Of a stretch of DNA of 64,000 nucleotides, positions 60,701 through 64,000 are shown in pieces. The stretch comes from Bacteroidales bacterium (lineage in GTDB: Bacteria; Bacteroidota; Bacteroidia; Bacteroidales; F082). The DNA is taken from contig JAUXMV010000107.1 in assembly GCA_030683155.1 (NCBI GenBank), positions 1 to 64,000 of the forward strand, given 5' to 3'. Both the position numbers and the translations under genes were made by a program. Each line of letters opens with the position of its first letter. Within the stretch, counting starts at the first letter, position 1. The notes beneath the pieces are model-generated. The model worked only from the letters and a program-made list of their open reading frames with translations. It was not told where the DNA came from and searched no databases.

Positions 60701-61389
60701 TAATTTGCATAGATTTTTTTCGGCTCATCAATGATGGCCGCCTGCACATTTCTGATGTTGCTTATATTGAGCAGTTCCAATTGTTCGGAAATGGTATGGC
60801 AAACATCCAGCAGGTCATCTGGTTTTTGCATACCCATTGCGATTGTACGCACGCGCTCCAGCGCAGCTTCAATTTCCAGTTCACGATTTTTTTGTTCCAG
60901 TTCAATAGTTCTGTTTTTTACAGCTTCCAGCAGCCTCGCATTTTCTGCCTTTACTGCATCCACTGAAAAAGCCTCGCCTTCCGTGGCTTTCATATCGGGG
61001 TAGGAGCCATGTTGGTGCAGGGCAATCCAGCCCGTATCAGCCTTCTCCAGCAGAGATGACATTCGAAAAGGGCCATACAATGTCCATTCGCCTTCTATTT
61101 TTACGTAGAGATCAGTGAATTCATTCACCATCATGTATTCGCCATAAGGGATCACCTCAATCTCGCGGTTGCGAATCTCCACTGACCCAAGCATCTGGTA
61201 CATGATGCTATTGGTGTAATCAATAATTTCCTTCTTGCTATTCCATATCTCCTCCTTTGTGCCTCCTATATTGCGATAATCCTCACGGATAAAAGTGGAC
61301 CAGGTTTCTATATCACCTTTGAGATAGGTAGTCCAATAGGTATCAAGCCATTGAGCCAATTCCTTTTTTAGTTCTGCGGTTACATTCAT
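57754..61389 (-). CDS. Large soluble histidine kinase with four repeated sensor modules
   Basis: 1211 residues, no membrane helix. NTF2/SnoaL-like domain (1-135; LDTYWTTYLKGDIETWSTFI short form YLKGDIETW, EGEWTLYGPFRMS). Then four modules of about 175-190 residues, each opened by a charged helix: EIEAALERVRTIAMGMQKPD (from about 172), AREAQIEVAVERVRAQSMAM (352), AREAQIEVALEKVRSRTMGM (545) and ARESQIELSLERIRAQVTGM (731). Between them lie GAF-like folds ending in RFLDLQKAEAQ. A coiled coil (about 905-950) leads to HisKA with phospho-His965 (IAHEIQNPLNFVNN) and HATPase (KDNGNGIPEE, GEGTGLGLSLSYDIVKAHGG). Three bases after the smaller kinase gene. Confidence 0.93.
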   Translation of the reverse strand: MNVTAELKKELAQWLDTYWTTYLKGDIETWSTFIREDYRNIGGTKEEIWNSKKEIIDYTNSIMYQMLGSVEIRNREIEVIPYGEYMMVNEFTDLYVKIEGEWTLYGPFRMSSLLEKADTGWIALHQHGSYPDMKATEGEAFSVDAVKAENARLLEAVKNRTIELEQKNRELEIEAALERVRTIAMGMQKPDDLLDVCHTISEQLELLNISNIRNVQAAIIDEPKKIYANYQFFTAYAKGVFEETGYENNPASLAMVTEMQKSANSFFIGSIKGDELKKFREWRKDYNQFPDPILDNLTEVFYYFYSIGQGGLGLTTYRAINENELEIFKRFHLVFKLAYSRFMDIQKAEAQAREAQIEVAVERVRAQSMAMHHPDDLDKVNKEILTQLNSLQIQGLSGVTFYLVDQDGWVKAWDFSSPGNIRNQNSYTLQFNFKKYEMMGEPFKILQQTDLNYFVAYYPLEKLERAVFELEEINPAVADVFKEALAKGILTHQWTACARIADGLLGIDLVSPPSEDTKTIVLKIAGAFNQAYQRFLDLQKAEAQAREAQIEVALEKVRSRTMGMQKSDELADVANVLFQEMNDLVHNLWTCGFVLCEKDRTEDEWWLSLEDGFTRGFFLPNVNDYAHAHLYEGWLKNDDFRTVQLEDDQLLAHYNWLMEIPVAKSIFDDMEAAGMQRPEWQKLHAAYFSKGYLVIITREPCSEEAIFKRFAQVFDLTYTRFLDLQKAEAQARESQIELSLERIRAQVTGMQESTDLLDIVVTMRSEFVNLGHEAHYFWHMRWLPEKYEKAMTSGDGSRIGMVMTLPRHIHGDIQNVADWEKTKVPSLVLAMDAETAVDYVHKMITLGDFEIVDHNAPTLDDIRHIGGLTFVMARTTHGEIGFSLPGEVPNPSTSAVDALTRFASVFDLAYKRFEDLKTAEKDLIEIKAARQNAEEALLELKATQSQLIQSEKMASLGELTAGIAHEIQNPLNFVNNFSEVNMELLAELKEELEAGNLEDIKAIADDIAVNEEKILQHGKRADAIVKGMLQHSRNSNGVKEPSDINALADEYLRLSYHGLRAKDKSFNADFKTDFDASLPKINIIPQDIGRVLLNLINNAFYVVAERQRNLTALSNLSDLDSHYQPTVTVSTKNLGESIEISVKDNGNGIPEEIKKKIFQPFFTTKPTGEGTGLGLSLSYDIVKAHGGEIKAESLSGEGTTFVITLPNLNIR

Positions 61390-61392
61390 CCG

Positions 61393-62436
61393 TTAATTGA
61401 ATTTGATTGGAATTTGAATAACAAACACACTTCCTTTCCCTTGCTCAGTCTCTACCTTAAGTTCACCGCCATGCGCTTTCACAATATCATAGCTTAAACT
61501 CAGACCTAATCCAGTGCCTTGACCAGTAGGTTTGGTAGTGAAAAAAGGCTGGAAGATTTTATCCAGTACTTTTTGTGGAATGCCGTTGCCGTTGTCTTTT
61601 ACGGTGATTATGATTTTGTTGCCTTCTTTTTTTGTGCTTACTGAAACTGTTGGTTCGTAATTCTCTATTCCCGAATTTTTCTTTTCATCCACAACATAGA
61701 AGGCATTGGTAATTAAATTCAAAATCACTCTTCCAATATCCTGCGGAATGATGTGGATAATACCAATGCTATTATCGAAATCAGTTTTCAGTTCGGCATT
61801 GAAAGATTTGTCTTTTGCCCGCAATCCATGATAAGCCAGCCTTAAATACTCATCAGCCAATGCATTGATATCAGTTGGTTCTTTAACTCCGGCGCTGCTT
61901 CTGCTGTGTTGCAGCATTCCTTTTACAATGGTATCGGCGCGTTTGCCGTGATGAAGAATCTTTTCAAGGTTACTTTTTATGTCATTTGCAAGGGCCTTTG
62001 CCTCCTCTAAATCTTCTTTTTCAATTTCTTCCCACATTTCATCAATCATTTCATAACTTACCTCTGAAAAATTATTCACGAAGTTCAATGGGTTCTGTAT
62101 TTCGTGGGCAATACCGGCGGTGAGTTCTCCTAGGCTTGCCATTTTTTCGGATTGGATGAGTTGAGCCTGCGCTGCTTTTAACTCCTCCAATGATTTTTTT
62201 AATGCTGCATTGGTTTCTTCAATGGCTTTTCGTTTCTGTTCCAGCTCTTCAATGGTTTCTTCTAATAAAATGGCGGTGGTGCGTTTTACTTTTTCGGTAC
62301 GGTCGAGCTTGAATTCAACAATGGTGATTTTCTTATCTGCTTCTTTCAGATAAGCCATGAGTTTAGCTTTTTCATCATCCGAAAGTCCGGAATGATTTTG
62401 CAGGATTTCTATGATATTTTGCAGGTTTTGCTCCAT
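61393..62436 (-). CDS. Soluble histidine kinase
   Basis: 347 residues, no signal or membrane helix. Residues 1-95 are helical and coiled (VEFKLDRTEKVKRTTAILLE, AIEETNAALKKSLEELKAAQ), with no separate sensor domain; HisKA phospho-His111 (AGIAHEIQNPLNFVNNFSEV); HATPase (about 215-345; VKDNGNGIPQKV, GQGTGLGLSLSYDIVKAHGG). The catalytic half is very similar to that of the next kinase. It starts 15 bases after the FIST gene, so the FIST protein is the likely sensor for it. Confidence 0.93.
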   Translation of the reverse strand: MEQNLQNIIEILQNHSGLSDDEKAKLMAYLKEADKKITIVEFKLDRTEKVKRTTAILLEETIEELEQKRKAIEETNAALKKSLEELKAAQAQLIQSEKMASLGELTAGIAHEIQNPLNFVNNFSEVSYEMIDEMWEEIEKEDLEEAKALANDIKSNLEKILHHGKRADTIVKGMLQHSRSSAGVKEPTDINALADEYLRLAYHGLRAKDKSFNAELKTDFDNSIGIIHIIPQDIGRVILNLITNAFYVVDEKKNSGIENYEPTVSVSTKKEGNKIIITVKDNGNGIPQKVLDKIFQPFFTTKPTGQGTGLGLSLSYDIVKAHGGELKVETEQGKGSVFVIQIPIKFN

Positions 62437-62451
62437 GACAAGGTTTAAACT

Positions 62452-63591
62452 TTATTTTTCTTTTAGGGCTATACAACAAGTTGTTAGGTTGTGCATTTCC
62501 AGATTTCCGCCGGTGGCCCTTGCCAGTTCGGCGTTTGAAAACATGCCGGCCATGGGTACGTTCCAGATTTTTTTCAGGCCCTCAATTTCCATGTTCATCA
62601 TGGGGCCAAATGCAAGGATTCGGCCTGCACAACTGAACACGATCAAAGCATCCGCTTCGGGCATTTCTTTTTCTTTCAGTTCTTCAATGCCTTTGATGAC
62701 TTTTTCCATCACATCAAAATCGGGCGGAATGGAAAACCGTAATTTGGAACCCTGTGGCACTGAGCCGCTGCAGTAAAACGACCGGTCGCTCCAATCCACC
62801 ACCAGTCCGGGGCGCATGACCGGATCTCCTTTTTCACGTTGCAACTGTAAGGGCAAATTTGCTGCAATTTCAAGCGTAAGCCCCTGATTTTCATGTGTTA
62901 CATTTTCAATTCCCCCATATTTTGCTGTAAGATCCAATACAGGAATATCATCCACCGTAAACACATGGTTGCCTTCACTTTTTGTCACTGTTTTTTCAGT
63001 GCCAATTGCTTTCCATCCGCAGGTAGCTTTTCCCTTGATGAGGATTTTGTTTTCATCCAGTGCAAGGGCAACAATTCCCCGCTTGCTTTCCATCCCGTTT
63101 GTAAAAACGAATTGTTCAGTGAATGTATAGTCATCTGAAGCCATACCGCCATATACATTCACCTCCTTGCCGGCAACGTCTTCAAACCCGAAAAGTAATT
63201 GCTCCGCATCAGTTTCCATGTGAGAACCTGAAATGAGAAAGGCAGGAGTTGAGAACAATGCTTTGGCTTTTTGTGCAATTCCAGAGGCCGTTTCCCGGTA
63301 ATTCTTTTCAGGAAATTCCTCCAGATAGATATGAAAATGATCCCTTTTCATATCCAGAAGTAACACGACTGCCGTTCCTTTTTCCGTGATCTCGTCAATG
63401 AATTCACCGCTTGTGGTAGCGCCAAATATAGCAATGCCGCTTTCATCCAAAATATTGCAAATGGATTTTCTATCTTGAGAAATAGATAAAAAGACGATGG
63501 CCAGTGTGGGAATAAACCCATCTTCCATGCTGTTTTCAAATGCGGTTTTAATTTCTTCCGTTGATTTGCCTTTAATTGATTTTGCTTTCAT
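62452..63591 (-). CDS. FIST-domain sensory protein
   Basis: 379 residues. FIST N domain (about 25-215; ATTSGEFIDEITEKGTAVVL, VYGGMASDDYTF, GIVALALDENKILIKGKATC short form GIVALALDENKI) and FIST C domain (about 225-365; MRPGLVVDWSDRSFYCSG, VPQGSKLRFSIPPDF, ALIVFSCAGRILAFG, AGMFSNAELARATGG). FIST proteins are cytoplasmic small-ligand (amino-acid) sensors coupled to kinases or cyclases. It lies 15 bases upstream of a kinase gene and 14 bases after a second FIST gene. Confidence 0.92.
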   Translation of the reverse strand: MKAKSIKGKSTEEIKTAFENSMEDGFIPTLAIVFLSISQDRKSICNILDESGIAIFGATTSGEFIDEITEKGTAVVLLLDMKRDHFHIYLEEFPEKNYRETASGIAQKAKALFSTPAFLISGSHMETDAEQLLFGFEDVAGKEVNVYGGMASDDYTFTEQFVFTNGMESKRGIVALALDENKILIKGKATCGWKAIGTEKTVTKSEGNHVFTVDDIPVLDLTAKYGGIENVTHENQGLTLEIAANLPLQLQREKGDPVMRPGLVVDWSDRSFYCSGSVPQGSKLRFSIPPDFDVMEKVIKGIEELKEKEMPEADALIVFSCAGRILAFGPMMNMEIEGLKKIWNVPMAGMFSNAELARATGGNLEMHNLTTCCIALKEK

Positions 63592-63605
63592 TTTTTTCCT
63601 TTTTT

Positions 63606-64000
63606 TTATTTTTCCTTTAATGCCACCACGCAGCAGGTGTTGTTGTGGTATTCATTTTGTCCCCTTTTCGATTTTCCATACTCTCCATAGGTAAAAAACC
63701 CAATAAGTGGTGCCTTCCAAACTTCGTTTACTCGTTCGATTTCTTCACTGGTCATTGCACCGAATGATTTATACCTGCTGATGCAGGAAAACATAATGAC
63801 TGCATCAGCATCCTGAAGTTGTTCATTTTTTACTTCATTACACTCTTCAACAACGGTTTCTATCACATCAAAGTCGGGCGGCAACGAAAAGCGAATTTTT
63901 GAGCCTTGCGGAATGTTACCTGCACATACCAGTGATCGATCTTCGGTATTACCCATCATGGCGGTTCTCATCACCGCAGGTGCATTTTCTCTTTCCAGTT
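63606..64000 (-). CDS. FIST-domain protein, C-terminal part (runs off the window)
   Basis: The last 131 codons of a gene whose start lies beyond 64000; the frame is open through the window edge (LERENAPAVMRTAMMG). It is the FIST C domain: LVCAGNIPQGSKIRFSLPPD, AVIMFSCISRYKSFGAM and IGFFTYGEYGKSKRGQNEY, then a stop. It is clearly paralogous to the next gene over its whole visible length. The TYGEYG end replaces SNAELA, so the two probably differ in ligand. Confidence 0.9.
   Translation of the reverse strand, partial: LERENAPAVMRTAMMGNTEDRSLVCAGNIPQGSKIRFSLPPDFDVIETVVEECNEVKNEQLQDADAVIMFSCISRYKSFGAMTSEEIERVNEVWKAPLIGFFTYGEYGKSKRGQNEYHNNTCCVVALKEK

Noticed and set aside
1-64000. tRNA or rRNA genes
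   Set aside because: No cloverleaf-like or rRNA-like sequence recognised by eye on either strand.

Overview
The window looks like chromosome of an anaerobic or microaerophilic member of the Bacteroidota (Bacteroidales-like). The reasons are: C-terminal type IX secretion sorting domains on three large secreted proteins; a full-length one-protein hybrid two-component regulator with beta-propeller sensor and AraC output; GIN-domain, DUF3108 and DUF4143 proteins; a class-I-lanthipeptide-like leader of the Bacteroidota type; AT-rich intergenic DNA; and TAnnTTTG boxes (the Bacteroidota -7 element) just upstream of about fifteen genes. A flavodiiron protein and a ferredoxin-dependent 2-oxoacid oxidoreductase point to a low-oxygen lifestyle. 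No rRNA, tRNA or CRISPR array was seen.

Layout. 1-6300 is an accessory, repeat-rich stretch: two long duplicated blocks in the order A...B...B'A' surround a RiPP-like precursor peptide, a small membrane protein and two paralogous secreted proteins, followed by a small membrane protein, two terminators and the decayed C-terminus of a DUF4143 ATPase. 6380-8720 holds an MFS transporter, a 144-bp tandem repeat and a TIGR02757 gene. 8838-16122 is a metabolic block, all on the minus strand: a four-subunit 2-oxoacid:ferredoxin oxidoreductase, a PLP aminotransferase, an Mpv17-like membrane protein and a fused ADP-forming acyl-CoA synthetase. Together they can take an amino acid to a 2-oxoacid, to an acyl-CoA and then to an acid plus ATP. 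16275-31000 is mostly housekeeping and transport: a fused FakA-FakB fatty acid kinase, Trk-type K+ uptake, SpoU-type rRNA methyltransferase, a saccharopine-dehydrogenase-like enzyme with a DMT exporter and divergent MarR regulator, GNAT, an ornithine/alanine racemase, GIN-domain lipoprotein, DUF3108 protein, AbgT transporter, Ca2+/Na+ antiporter and YggS.

31200-48900 begins with further copies of the dispersed repeat, then a membrane sulfatase-fold (LTA synthase family) enzyme, two type IX secreted proteins, the flavodiiron protein, a lipoprotein, a LytTR response regulator, an acyltransferase, a zinc-ribbon protein, a type IX secreted protein with one haem-c motif, arginyl-tRNA synthetase, a cyclic-2,3-diphosphoglycerate-synthase-like P-loop enzyme and a PagL-like lipid A deacylase.

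49177-55325 contains the 1390-residue hybrid regulator. Behind it are a truncated secreted-protein gene, a complete DUF4143 ATPase gene with three 12-bp repeats spaced exactly 33 bp in its upstream region, and a second, orphan copy of the regulator's AraC C-terminus: a visible insertion or recombination scar.

55356-64000 ends with a YitT protein and a compact minus-strand signalling operon: a partial FIST protein, a second FIST protein, a soluble histidine kinase, a 1211-residue kinase with four repeated signalling-helix modules, a single-domain response regulator, and a response regulator fused to an intact class III adenylate cyclase domain. This cassette and the repeat-bounded RiPP-like locus are the two best candidates for something undescribed.
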